The notes under the pieces were generated by a model that was given only the letters and a program-made list of their open reading frames with translations, was not told the DNA's origin and searched no databases. A DNA stretch of 64,000 nucleotides from Nostoc sp. PA-18-2419 (lineage in GTDB: Bacteria; Cyanobacteriota; Cyanobacteriia; Cyanobacteriales; Nostocaceae). This document shows positions 45,834 through 54,643 of the stretch, piece by piece. The position numbers and the translations under genes are program-made. The stretch lies in NCBI RefSeq assembly GCF_005869855.1, contig NZ_SZNH01000003.1, positions 1-64,000 on the forward strand, written 5' to 3'. Positions within the stretch are counted from its first letter, which is position 1; each line of letters opens with the position of its first letter.

Positions 45834-46212
45834 AGAAATTGTTAATGCGATCAATGATTAGGAGCATACTAGAATCTGAGGCTACTTTGTCTTTGTTTTA
45901 CACAGGATTTGCAAAAATGAATTATTGATCGGGATGTTTATGATCATAAAATTCTTGATTTTTTCTAAAGATATTCTCAAACTGTCTTTATCTATTATTA
46001 AAAAAACTTTTTAATACAGCTAATTGGAAGCGTTTATCAATAATTTATAACTGAATAGATCGACAATTATGTATCATTATAAACAAAGAGCTAGGAAGCA
46101 ATTAGTTGAAGTATAGGAAAGTACAGAAAGATTGACGGTGCTTTATTGAATTTTCAGGTGTATTCTTAGGTAATCAGTTTTTGTTTTTCCGGCATTGGGT
46201 AGGGGAAGGGAG
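45834..46212. other. Shared promoter region of fabI and ntcA
   Basis: 379 bases between divergent genes. It holds a 14-base palindrome TTTATGATCATAAA (45937-45950) and the NtcA-type site at 46111-46124. No gene is present. Confidence 0.7.
46111..46124 (+). promoter_or_regulatory. NtcA-type binding site upstream of ntcA
   Basis: GTATAGGAAAGTAC matches the GTA-N8-TAC consensus exactly. It lies 89 bases before the ntcA ATG, so a transcript starting about 41 bases past its centre would have a leader of some 55 bases. The -10 region there (TTTATTGAAT) is a poor fit to TAN3T. Positive autoregulation of ntcA is known in Anabaena, which supports a real site. Confidence 0.7.
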
Positions 46213-46884
46213 ATGATCGTGGCACAAGATAAAGCCCTAGCAAATGTTTTTCGTCAGATGGCGACCGGGGCGTTTCCACCAGTTGTGGAAACGTTTGAAC
46301 GCAATAAAACGATCTTTTTTCCTGGCGATCCTGCCGAACGAGTTTATTTTCTTTTAAAAGGTGCTGTTAAACTTTCCAGGGTGTACGAGGCAGGAGAGGA
46401 AATAACGGTAGCACTGCTGCGGGAAAATAGTGTTTTTGGTGTATTGTCATTGCTGACAGGAAATAAATCGGATAGGTTTTACCATGCGGTTGCATTTACG
46501 CCTGTGGAATTACTGTCGGCACCAATCGAACAAGTCGAGCAAGCACTAAAGGAAAATCCAGAATTATCAATGTTAATGTTGCGGGGTCTGTCTTCGCGAA
46601 TTTTACAAACAGAGATGATGATTGAAACTCTTGCTCACCGAGACATGGGTTCTAGGTTAGTGAGTTTTTTATTAATTCTTTGTCGTGATTTTGGAGTTCC
46701 CTGTGCAGATGGAATCACAATTGATTTGAAATTGTCTCATCAAGCGATCGCTGAGGCAATTGGTTCGACTCGTGTTACAGTTACTAGGTTACTTGGTGAT
46801 TTGCGTGAAAAGAAGATGATTTCTATCCACAAGAAGAAGATTACTGTGCATAAACCCGTTACTTTAAGTAGGCAGTTCACATAA
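46213..46884 (+). CDS. ntcA: Global nitrogen regulator NtcA
   Basis: A 223-residue CRP/FNR-family regulator that senses 2-oxoglutarate and activates nitrogen-assimilation and heterocyst genes. The N-terminal cyclic-nucleotide-like domain contains [21 protein letters not shown]; the recognition helix is in [32 protein letters not shown] precedes the ATG, and the first residues [21 protein letters not shown] match other NtcA proteins closely. An upstream TTG-type extension is ruled out by the family start. It is divergent from fabI. Confidence 0.98.
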   Translation: MIVAQDKALANVFRQMATGAFPPVVETFERNKTIFFPGDPAERVYFLLKGAVKLSRVYEAGEEITVALLRENSVFGVLSLLTGNKSDRFYHAVAFTPVELLSAPIEQVEQALKENPELSMLMLRGLSSRILQTEMMIETLAHRDMGSRLVSFLLILCRDFGVPCADGITIDLKLSHQAIAEAIGSTRVTVTRLLGDLREKKMISIHKKKITVHKPVTLSRQFT

Positions 46885-47052
46885 AAACAATTGGAGTTAG
46901 CGGAGTCGGCGCGTGTTGTGTTTTTCAAGGTCGCACTAATAGCTAAAGGAAAATCTAAAATTGAGTAATTTCAGCTATTGCCAACCTCCACTTCTCCACA
47001 GACAATGGTTAAAAGTAGTAGGCTGTATCTGGAAGGATTTCGGTAGCTAAAC

Positions 47053-48543
47053 ATGACCACCGGATACATCCTCATCGCAGCAATTTTAATTTTGGGAGGC
47101 GTAATTGCAACCGTGGGCGATCGCATCGGCACACGGGTTGGTAAAGCGCGCCTCTCACTTTTTAACCTTCGTCCCAAAAATACCGCAGTACTAGTAACTA
47201 TCTTTACTGGTGGCCTGATTTCAGCATCAACCTTAGGGATTTTATTCACTGCCGATGATAAATTACGGCAGGGAGTATTTGAGTTAGAAGATATTCAAAC
47301 AGACCTCAGGCAAAAGCGGGAACAGCTAAAAACCGCAGAAACCCAGAAAAGTCAGGTAGAGAGTGAGCTAAATCAAGCAAGAATTGCCCAAGCAAAGGCA
47401 CAACAAGACTTGCAAGCAATTAATCAATCTTTGCAGGCAGTGAATGCCAAGCAAAGAGAAACCCAGGCCCAGCTCAACCGCACCATTAGCCAACAAGCTC
47501 AAACTCAAACTCAACTTCAACGCACTCAAGGGCAACTAGATCAAGTTGTCAGTCAGTACCAAAAAGCTATAGCAGAACTGCAAAGCGTTTACAATCAGAG
47601 AAAGGAACTACAGGCAGCAGTTGAACTACTAAAGACAGAACGTCAGCGACTGTATGCTGAGGCCAAAAAAGCGATTGATGAAGCCAAAACAGCTATACAA
47701 AAACGTGATCAAGAACTTGCTAACCGCCAAGAAGCCATAGAACAGCGCGATCGCAAAATAGCCCAACTCGATCAATTGATTCAAAAGCGTAATCTAGAAA
47801 TTACAGTTCGAGAACAAGTGATTGCTAAACGGGAATCTCGCCTCAAAGAATTGGAAGGACAACAGGAGCAACTAGAACAAGAAGTTGCAAGGTTAGAAAA
47901 ATATTATCAGTCTTACCAAGACCTGCGTCTGGGTAAACTGGCCTTGGTTCGCGGTCAAGTTTTGGCTGCTGGTGTCGTTCGGGTTACCCAACCTGCTGCG
48001 GCTCGTGAGGCGGTGGTACAACTTTTACAACAAGCTAATCGCAATGCCAATCTAGAATTAAGTGAACCTGGGACAAATTCTGCAAATGTAGAGCTTGTGC
48101 GCGTGACTCAAGAGAGAGTTGAGCAATTGAGCAAGCAAATTGAGGATGGTAGAGACTACGTAGTGCGAATTTTCTCTGCGGGTAATTACGTTAGAGGAGA
48201 AAAGCAAATAGAATTTTTTACTGATATAGCTCGCAATGAACTAGTTTTTTCTGGAGGCACTCAGCTAGCCACAACTACTGCTGACCCCAGAACCATGACA
48301 TCCTATCAGTTACAACAGCGATTGGAACTACTGATTTCTGCTTCCCAATTTCGTGCGCGTAACGCCGGAATTGTCGAAAATGTGCAGATAGATGGCACTT
48401 TTCTGCGTTTTGTCACCCAATTAAGGCAGTACAATCAAGCATTGGAAATTAAAGCGATCGCCGCAGAGGACACTTATACGGCCGGCCCTTTGAGAGTGAA
48501 ATTAGTTGCAGTAGCCAACGGACAAATTATTTTTAGTACTTAA
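47053..48543 (+). CDS. DUF3084 membrane-anchored coiled-coil protein
   Basis: A 496-residue protein. Two helices lie at residues about 3-22 and 48-70 with a basic cytoplasmic link (RIGTRVGKARLSLFNLRPK), followed by a long coiled coil (about 75-290) rich in Q, E and K, and a compact C-terminal domain. This architecture is that of DUF3084, common in cyanobacteria; function unknown. The coiled coil is likely extracytoplasmic. It follows ntcA on the same strand and precedes the RuvC-fold gene; I recall the same order in Anabaena, suggesting conserved linkage. Confidence 0.85.
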   Translation: MTTGYILIAAILILGGVIATVGDRIGTRVGKARLSLFNLRPKNTAVLVTIFTGGLISASTLGILFTADDKLRQGVFELEDIQTDLRQKREQLKTAETQKSQVESELNQARIAQAKAQQDLQAINQSLQAVNAKQRETQAQLNRTISQQAQTQTQLQRTQGQLDQVVSQYQKAIAELQSVYNQRKELQAAVELLKTERQRLYAEAKKAIDEAKTAIQKRDQELANRQEAIEQRDRKIAQLDQLIQKRNLEITVREQVIAKRESRLKELEGQQEQLEQEVARLEKYYQSYQDLRLGKLALVRGQVLAAGVVRVTQPAAAREAVVQLLQQANRNANLELSEPGTNSANVELVRVTQERVEQLSKQIEDGRDYVVRIFSAGNYVRGEKQIEFFTDIARNELVFSGGTQLATTTADPRTMTSYQLQQRLELLISASQFRARNAGIVENVQIDGTFLRFVTQLRQYNQALEIKAIAAEDTYTAGPLRVKLVAVANGQIIFST

Positions 48544-48769
48544 AAAAGAATTCACAACTATAGAATTCAGGAGTTAGAAGTCAGAATACAATTAGTGGAA
48601 GATTCAGCAAAAAGTCACCATTAACAGCTACCCCTTTTGGTTCTCCGTTCAGGTAGCGTCTGGTAAATTTGGACTACCGCTATAGACGCACTGCTTCACC
48701 AGTCGCACAGAATTCCCTGAATTATAGCTCCTGAGTTCTAAATTTTTTCTTGTTAATTTTAAATTACTT
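48544..48769 (+). repeat. Inter-gene STRR-like sequences
   Basis: Short units such as CAGGAGT/CAGAAGT-like (GAATTCAGGAGTTAGAAGTC near 48563) and a partly inverted counterpart (AGCTCCTGAGTTCT near 48726) flank about 180 bases. It looks like a degenerate repeat typical of Nostoc; no gene is present. Confidence 0.45.
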
Positions 48770-49213
48770 ATGACTTTCCGTGAATTTTTACCGACACAGC
48801 CAGCGATTTTGGGTTTTGATCCAGGTCGAGATAAGTGTGGTTTAGCGGTGATGGGGCTGGATAGGCAACTACATTATCATCAAGTTGTGCTGGCAAAAGA
48901 GGCGATAGTTAGCATTGAGACACTATGTCAGAGATTTCCCATTTCCTTGATGGTGATGGGCAACCAAACTACAGCTAATCAGTGGAAACAGCAAATATCT
49001 CAAGAATTACCAGAACCGCTGAATATCATTTTAGTAGATGAGCGTTACACAAGCTTAGAAGCACGCGATCGCTATTGGCAAATGTATCCACCCAAAGGGC
49101 TTATAAAACTACTGCCACAGGGAATGCGACAGCCTCCAAGACCGATAGATGACATTGTTGCCATTCTGTTAATCGAAAGATACTTAAATCGCCTCACTGA
49201 ATCCAAAATTTAA
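48770..49213 (+). CDS. RuvC-fold nuclease-like protein (YqgF-related)
   Basis: A 147-residue protein of the RNase H/RuvC fold. FDPGRDKCGLAV (Asp17), the second strand MVMGNQTT, VDERYTSLEARDRYW (Glu91) and the C-terminal RPIDDIVAILL (Asp127/128) preserve the acidic active-site pattern. Relatives process pre-16S rRNA ends (YqgF/RuvX) or resolve DNA junctions, but this cyanobacterial branch is separate from the main RuvX enzyme, and its substrate is unknown. The stop codon is inside a hairpin. Confidence 0.82.
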   Translation: MTFREFLPTQPAILGFDPGRDKCGLAVMGLDRQLHYHQVVLAKEAIVSIETLCQRFPISLMVMGNQTTANQWKQQISQELPEPLNIILVDERYTSLEARDRYWQMYPPKGLIKLLPQGMRQPPRPIDDIVAILLIERYLNRLTESKI

Positions 49214-49230
49214 AATCTTAAATTTTGGAT
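49201..49230 (+). terminator. 13-bp hairpin overlapping the stop codon of the RuvC-fold gene
   Basis: ATCCAAAATTTAA and TTAAATTTTGGAT pair perfectly with a 4-base loop. The TAA stop lies in the 5' arm. There is no strong T-run behind it; it may be a terminator or 3' end protector. The 49214-49520 gap also contains CCAGCGTC/GACGCTGG (49448-49476). Confidence 0.55.
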
Positions 49231-49447
49231 TTAAGGATAAATTTTAAATCTCAAATCTGTCTTGGAAAGTGATGCTCCTCTGTGACAAAGTTTCAATCTG
49301 ATAGCGCAGCTTAGCCGAGTCTTTTGTGTGACACCCTCTTGTGTTCTAGTGTCGGAAGCCTCTGTTACCTACTCTTAAGGAGTACAGATGGTGACTTTGC
49401 CCTGCGTTGAACAGAGCTACGCTAACAATATCTGACGACAAGCCGAC

Positions 49448-49476
49448 CCAGCGTCTGTGCCAAAAGCTGACGCTGG
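49448..49476. terminator. 8-bp hairpin between convergent genes
   Basis: CCAGCGTC pairs with GACGCTGG around a 13-base loop. It lies between the convergent RuvC-fold and DUF3146 genes, so it may end transcripts from one of them. No T-run is close. Confidence 0.4.
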
Positions 49477-49520
49477 TGATGTGCAAAATCTAAAATCCAA
49501 AATTTAATGGCTGCTAACTC

Positions 49521-49784
49521 TTAGAATTCTGCCCGAATAGTAAAAGCATAGTCTCCTCCAGGCTCTAACTGATAATCCTGTTTCTCTAAAAATCGACCGA
49601 GGGGTTCTTTGATTAAAGCGCGACCTTGGGAAGGCTTGACGGCAAGTTCTCCCCTACGAAAATGCCACTGGAAATGCCACTCAAACTCACCTGCACTCAC
49701 TTCACCTTCAAGGAAGCCGTGTTGCCAGGATTGGCGGGTAATTTTGACATGGGCAATGGTTTCTGGCAAACGTTTGGCACTCAC
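49521..49784 (-). CDS. DUF3146-type small protein
   Basis: An 87-residue soluble protein without signal or membrane helix. The pattern VKITRQSWQHGFLEGEVSAG, then WHFQWHFRRGELAVKPSQGRAL and a C-terminal YAFTIRAEF agrees with the cyanobacterial DUF3146 family. No function is known. It is leftward, convergent with the RuvC-fold gene, and part of the conserved ntcA neighbourhood. Confidence 0.72.
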   Translation of the reverse strand: MSAKRLPETIAHVKITRQSWQHGFLEGEVSAGEFEWHFQWHFRRGELAVKPSQGRALIKEPLGRFLEKQDYQLEPGGDYAFTIRAEF

Positions 49785-50317
49785 AATGCTTTATGTCAAG
49801 TGTAGAATAACAGCCAATTTTGTCGGCTATTTATTTTATTTACCAAACATATCTGAAATAGACAAACTGACAAAATAGGTATTTGTAGTTGAGGAGGTAA
49901 TGTTAATCATCCGCAAGACTGAGGATCGGGAAGTTGCAGCTATTATCCAGGCGGATTTAATAACCTAAAGGAACTCCAAGAAATAAAAACAATCACTTGA
50001 AGTTGCTGACTGATGAGAGCCACTTGCTTGACTGTCGGCAGAGCCGCCCAACACACTGGCTCCTGTTGACTGTTTAGTATGAGCAAGGGGATATTTTTAT
50101 TCGTTATTTCCTAAGAGGTCAATGCTTTAGCTGCAAGATAGTACGGGTTTCCTCTACAATTTTCATCGGTAAATGTGTATATAATAGTTAAATATTGAGT
50201 AAGTATTTTGTCGTAGTTTTTTTATTACTTATTCTCGAGTCTAAGTACTAGGGAGGATTTCTGATGAATCGCTACAAAATCTGTGACTAGCTGATTCATA
50301 ATTGGGGGCAGAAAGCT
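49785..50317. other. 533-base gap before the aldo/keto reductase
   Basis: Mostly AT-rich with some structured parts: CGGC/GCCG (50036-50046) within an outer GAGCCA/TGGCTC (50017-50062). A 22-codon frame at 49900 is discussed as rejected. No gene is supported. Confidence 0.5.
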
Positions 50318-51196
50318 ATGACTAAAAGCATGGAAACCAAACAGCTAGGAAAAACTGGTATCTTTGTGGGTGCGATCGGTTTGGGTGGTATGCCAATGTC
50401 AATCTCTAATCGCCCTCCCGAATCAGAATCAATCCAAGTGATTCATCGTGCCTTAGATGTTGGTATTACTTTTATTGACACTGCTGACTCGTACTGCAAA
50501 GATGAGTCAGATAAGCATCACAACGAGCGGCTAATTCACAAGGCACTTGCTAGTTACAAAGGCGATATTAGCCAAGTGATTGTCGCAACTAAAGGCGGTT
50601 TAATGCGTCCCGATGGTAACTGGACACGCAATGGTAACCCAGAACACTTGCGTCAAACAATTAGAGTCAGCTTTGAAGCTTTGGGTGGCGCTAAACCTAT
50701 TGATGTCTGGCAGTACCATTCCCCAGATAATAATTACACTATTAAAGAATCCCTTACAGCAGTCAAAGAAGCAGTAGAAGCAGGTTTGATTCGGTTTGTA
50801 GGAGTTTCTAACTTCTCGGTTGAACAAATTAAGCGGGCGCAGGATGTGGTAGATATTGTCTCAGTACAGAATCAATACAGTCCTTGGGAACGACAGCCAG
50901 AAATTGACGGCGTATTGGAGTATTGCGAACAGCAAGGATTGACCTTTTTACCTTGGAGTCCCTTTGGCGGTAAGCGTCGTCATCAGGACTTGGAAGATAT
51001 CCCAGCGATCGCTCAGTTAGCTAAAGAAAAAGGCGTATCAGTGTATAATATTGTTTTGGCGTGGTTGCGTTCAAAGTCGCCTGCTATTTTGCCTATTCCT
51101 GGCGCTAGTAAAATTTCCAGCATTGAAGATTCAGCAAAAGCTATCAATGTAAAACTATCTGATGAAGAAGTGCAAAAAATTGATCAGGCAACTTAA
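50318..51196 (+). CDS. Aldo/keto reductase
   Basis: A 292-residue NADPH-dependent oxidoreductase with a TIM-barrel fold. Catalytic residues are visible as Asp54 and Tyr59 (FIDTADSYC), Lys92 (VIVATKGG) and His134 (DVWQYHSPD); the cofactor site is at the C-terminal PIPGASKISSIEDSAKA. It resembles the YajO/PLR-like group, whose substrates are small aldehydes and ketones; specificity is unknown. It ends in a clear terminator. Confidence 0.93.
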   Translation: MTKSMETKQLGKTGIFVGAIGLGGMPMSISNRPPESESIQVIHRALDVGITFIDTADSYCKDESDKHHNERLIHKALASYKGDISQVIVATKGGLMRPDGNWTRNGNPEHLRQTIRVSFEALGGAKPIDVWQYHSPDNNYTIKESLTAVKEAVEAGLIRFVGVSNFSVEQIKRAQDVVDIVSVQNQYSPWERQPEIDGVLEYCEQQGLTFLPWSPFGGKRRHQDLEDIPAIAQLAKEKGVSVYNIVLAWLRSKSPAILPIPGASKISSIEDSAKAINVKLSDEEVQKIDQAT

Positions 51197-51235
51197 TCAA
51201 TATTCCAAATAAACATACTTATAAAATAGTTTATT

Positions 51236-51266
51236 AACCCGGTTTTTTAATAAATCGGGTTTTTTA
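51236..51266 (+). terminator. Terminator of the aldo/keto reductase gene
   Basis: AACCCG pairs with CGGGTT, followed by TTTTTAT; it lies 40 bases past the stop codon. Confidence 0.82.
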
Positions 51267-51333
51267 TCAAGTAGACTATCCATTAAATTAAACTTGGCAT
51301 GGCACTATCATTCCAGTAATTAAACTAAAATTT

Positions 51334-52176
51334 ATGCAACCAATTTCTATAATCAATAGGTTAAAGCAGATGGTGAAAGTATTTTTTCTACTACTTTCCC
51401 TCTTTTACTACCAAAATCCAGTAGAGGCACAACCACAGCCAACTACCAAGCTTCTACCATTTTTTGATAATGTAGATAATCCAGTTACTGTTCATTTTCC
51501 TTTAGGACAAAAAGTCGATATTACACCACCACCACCGCAGCTAAATTCTTTTGACGAATCTGTATTAAAAATTTGTGGAACCATTGGTACAAGAGTAAGT
51601 GCTAACAATTTTCAAAAATTATTATCTTTTTATCCAAATGTGTTACAAAAAGTTCAACAAGCTAGCGGCGGTGAGCTGCGTCAGGGGCGTAAGAATAAAG
51701 CACAATTTATTGAAGATTTAACTAATATTTGGTTCAAACGTCACGGTTTTGAACATATATTTTGCGGCGAAATCTATAATGCTAATGATATTGGTGGCTT
51801 ACATTTTTATGACAGATATTTACAGTTACAAAATGACGGTATAGGAGGACGTCTACCAAATAATCAAGGGCGAGAGGAAGTTATTCCTGGGATTATTTAT
51901 ACTATGGGTGTAGTGATTAAGCAAAAAAATCATACAGTCACAGATGTTATCAAAGGCTATGGCTATCTTAGTAATGCTGAAGAAATACTTTTAGATGCCA
52001 CCAAAATATTTAAACTTCAAGGAAACAATGAGGGAACGTGTATTTATGATGTACGCGATCGCCAAACTGGTAAATCCTTTCCTACAGTTTTTATCAGAGA
52101 AGAAAAAGCAATTATGACCTATTATCCTGACGCTACTCCTCAAGGTGCAAAATGTATAAGTCCAACGGGAGATTAG
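51334..52176 (+). CDS. Secreted protein with EndoU-like domain
   Basis: A 280-residue protein with a signal peptide (MVKVFFLLLSLFYYQ, cleavage near VEAQ). After a proline-rich link, the C-terminal domain contains KRHGFEHIFCGEIY (His141) and DIGGLHFYDRYLQ (His157). In XendoU/EndoU ribonucleases the equivalent pair (GFEHVFxGE, then GxHNW) forms two of three catalytic residues; the third is a lysine, possibly Lys207 in VIKGYGYLS. Being secreted, it may be a toxin, a nutrient RNase or a non-enzymatic relative. There is no obvious immunity gene next to it, although a small acetyltransferase follows. Confidence 0.72.
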   Translation: MQPISIINRLKQMVKVFFLLLSLFYYQNPVEAQPQPTTKLLPFFDNVDNPVTVHFPLGQKVDITPPPPQLNSFDESVLKICGTIGTRVSANNFQKLLSFYPNVLQKVQQASGGELRQGRKNKAQFIEDLTNIWFKRHGFEHIFCGEIYNANDIGGLHFYDRYLQLQNDGIGGRLPNNQGREEVIPGIIYTMGVVIKQKNHTVTDVIKGYGYLSNAEEILLDATKIFKLQGNNEGTCIYDVRDRQTGKSFPTVFIREEKAIMTYYPDATPQGAKCISPTGD

Positions 52177-52262
52177 AGATTGAAGAGGATCATAAAAATT
52201 AAGCAAATAATTTCCTCTTTTAATATTTATTAATAGCCTGTGCTAAGCAGATAAAAAAAGAA

Positions 52263-52799
52263 ATGAAATTAGAAACAAGCCACTTGCTAATACGTGAGTT
52301 TGTCGAGGCAGATTTGCAAGCAATTTTTGCTTATCAATCTGACCCTTTATATTTGCTTTATAGTAACTGGATGCATCGTACACAGAAAGATACCTGTGAG
52401 TTTGTTCAAATGTTTATTAATCAACAAAAAGAGCTGCCACGAACAAAGTTTCAGTTAGCTGTTATTCTCAAACAAGAAAATCAACTCATTGGTAATTGTG
52501 GTATCCGTGTTAACGACTTAGAACTGAGAGAAGCAAACATCGGTTATGAACTAAACCCTGAGTATTGGGGACAAGGTTATGCAACAGAAGCAGCAGAGGC
52601 CATTTTAAAGTTCGGCTTTGAAGAATTACAAATGCATCGTATTTGGTCTTGGTGTGTTGCAGAAAATATCGCTTCTTTTAAGGTACTAGAAAAAATTGGT
52701 ATGCGTCGTGAAGGTCATCTGCAAGAAAAAGAGTTAATTAAAGGTAAATGGTACGACAATTTTCTTTACGCTATCCTTGATCGCGAGTGGAAGAAATAG
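52263..52799 (+). CDS. GNAT-family N-acetyltransferase (RimJ/RimL type)
   Basis: A 178-residue acetyltransferase using acetyl-CoA. LETSHLLIREFVEADLQAIF begins the fold; IGYELNPEYWGQGYATEAAEAIL is the pyrophosphate-binding loop; VAENIASFKVLEKIGMRREG completes the family pattern. Members modify the N-terminus of ribosomal proteins or antibiotics. The substrate is not known. It starts 86 bases after the EndoU-like gene. Confidence 0.9.
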   Translation: MKLETSHLLIREFVEADLQAIFAYQSDPLYLLYSNWMHRTQKDTCEFVQMFINQQKELPRTKFQLAVILKQENQLIGNCGIRVNDLELREANIGYELNPEYWGQGYATEAAEAILKFGFEELQMHRIWSWCVAENIASFKVLEKIGMRREGHLQEKELIKGKWYDNFLYAILDREWKK

Positions 52800-52837
52800 C
52801 AGCTATCTGTCTATTTTTAAAGTAGTTTGAGATTGAG

Positions 52838-52984
52838 TTAAGTACACATACTCAGTGTTTCCGATTTATCTATAGCATCAAGTGAATAGTATACTAGTAC
52901 TATTTTGTATTTGGGATCAATAGCTAAGACTTGTTGATAAGGAGTTAGTGCCTGGTCGAACTGCTGCTGCTGGTAGTTAACTGC
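52838..52984 (-). pseudogene. Decayed TPR-protein fragment downstream of the amidase gene
   Basis: A leftward frame between an in-frame TAA at 52985-52987 and one at 52838-52840 reads as TPR-like: NYQQQQFDQALTPYQQ, then LAIDPKYKIVLVYYSLD. The frame upstream of the stop codon continues for some codons with SLNAAQLFA, also compatible. No start codon or ribosome site is present. It looks like the remnant of a larger repeat protein disrupted by a stop and a truncated N-terminus. Confidence 0.65.
52885..52904. terminator. AT-rich hairpin between GNAT and amidase genes
   Basis: AATAGTA pairs with TACTATT with a 6-base loop. It overlaps the TPR remnant, so it may be incidental. Confidence 0.3.
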
Positions 52985-53037
52985 TTAGGCAAATAACTGG
53001 GCAGCATTGAGGGATTGCTGCCTGTTGGGAAGCTGCT

Positions 53038-54435
53038 TTATATTACCAAGGCTGGACGATGGTGAATCCAAGGTTTAGCCGCTTCTATTTGTGCTGCTAG
53101 GCTGATGAGTGTAGCTTCAGCTGTTGGCTTGCCAATTAGCTGCACACTGATGGGTAAACCCTTACTATCAAATCCTACAGGAATTGCGATCGCTGGTTGT
53201 CCAGTTGCATTTGCTGGCGGACAAGGGGCAACCCATCGAATAATATTTTGGAATGTTTCTTCTGGACTCAAATTTGCCCATTCTCCAACCCGGATGGGTG
53301 AATGTAAATAAACTGGCAATACCAGCACATCTACGGTATCGAAAAACGCTACAATTTGCCGTGCCACTACTTGCATTTTGGCAACTGCTTGTAGATATTC
53401 AGCCACAGAACCTGTGCGAGCAAATAGCCAGCGATTCAGCGGCTGCAAGGCTTCAACTGGAAGTCCAGACGCCGCTACCCCAGCTTGCCAGACAATTTGA
53501 AATGGTTCAACCAAACCGCTAAAATCTGGAGATTTCTGTTCAACTTGATAACCGAGTTGTTCTAACAACTCGACTGTTTCTCGCACACCTTGCTGACAGT
53601 TGGCGTCAGCTTCTCCCAAAGGAAAAATGCTAGTGTCAAAAGCTATTCGCAAAGCGCCAGGTTTTGTTTGGCTGGCGGCGAGAAATGATGTTTCGGGATC
53701 TGGTAACCAGTAAGGATCGCCTGTAACATAGCCAGATATGGTATCCAGAAGCGCAGCAGCATCAGCTACAGTCCTAGCTATTGGGCCGTTGGTGGCAATT
53801 CCGGCGAGGCGTTCGCCGACGGGTGCTTTACTCACCCTACCCCGCGATGGTTTGAGTCCCACTAAACCACAACAAGCCGCAGGACCGCGAATCGAACCGC
53901 CACCATCAGAACCTTGAGCGATGGTGCATAATCCTGCTGCTACCCCCGCCGCCGCACCACCACTGGAACCGCCAGCAGTGTATTCTAAATTCCAAGGATT
54001 TCTGGCTGGGGGAAAACCCGTAGGTTCGCTGTAAGGGAATGAACCTAATTCAGAAGTGGCTGTTTTTCCGAGAATAGTAAAACCAGCTTGTTTAATTCGT
54101 GTTACAACTCCATCATCATAGTTAGCGATATTATTGATTAATGCCGGATTTCCATAGGTACACGTAACACCTACTACAGAATTCAGGTCTTTAATCGAAA
54201 TTGGCACACCGAAAAATGGCGGTAGTTCTAAGGTAGTTGTCAGTAATTCTGTTTTGGCTTTGGCATCTGCGATCGCCATTTCCGCCGTGACTGTAAAATA
54301 ACTTCCTAATTGGGGATTCAACCGCTCAATCCGTTCTAAATATATTTCTACCAACTCTAGCGGTGATACTTCCTGGCGACGGATTAATTGCGCTAACTCT
54401 AGTGCTGGAGTAAATGCTAAATCAACTTCATTCAT
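53038..54435 (-). CDS. Amidase (amidase-signature family)
   Basis: A 465-residue hydrolase of the GatA-like fold. The Ser-cisSer-Lys triad is visible: VPISIKDLNSV holds the lysine, GGSSGGAAAGVAAG the cis-serine, and QGSDGGGSIRGPAACC the nucleophile serine. It hydrolyses amides of unknown identity. Because it has no GatB/GatC neighbour and no GatA-specific features that I could see, it is probably not the glutamyl-tRNA amidotransferase. The gene is alone on its strand. Confidence 0.9.
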   Translation of the reverse strand: MNEVDLAFTPALELAQLIRRQEVSPLELVEIYLERIERLNPQLGSYFTVTAEMAIADAKAKTELLTTTLELPPFFGVPISIKDLNSVVGVTCTYGNPALINNIANYDDGVVTRIKQAGFTILGKTATSELGSFPYSEPTGFPPARNPWNLEYTAGGSSGGAAAGVAAGLCTIAQGSDGGGSIRGPAACCGLVGLKPSRGRVSKAPVGERLAGIATNGPIARTVADAAALLDTISGYVTGDPYWLPDPETSFLAASQTKPGALRIAFDTSIFPLGEADANCQQGVRETVELLEQLGYQVEQKSPDFSGLVEPFQIVWQAGVAASGLPVEALQPLNRWLFARTGSVAEYLQAVAKMQVVARQIVAFFDTVDVLVLPVYLHSPIRVGEWANLSPEETFQNIIRWVAPCPPANATGQPAIAIPVGFDSKGLPISVQLIGKPTAEATLISLAAQIEAAKPWIHHRPALVI

Positions 54436-54643
54436 ACGTTAGTGAATTGGTAATTTTGCCTTTGTCTGGGACTTTTAAACTGAAATTGTTACTTTAGTAG
54501 GATTTTCGGGAACTATAAATTCTATAGTTCTTGAAATTTGTCATTCATTTAGGATGTTCAGATGCAATAGGCGGGGTTATGTTCTTACTCCAGTCATTCT
54601 AATTGTTTGGCAGATATTTTCGAAAAATCCCTAAGGGGTATTT

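Noticed and set aside
49900-49968. 22-codon frame with GAGGAGG directly ahead of the ATG
   Set aside because: The spacing from GAGGAGG to ATG is only two bases, too short for efficient initiation, and the peptide has no recognisable features.
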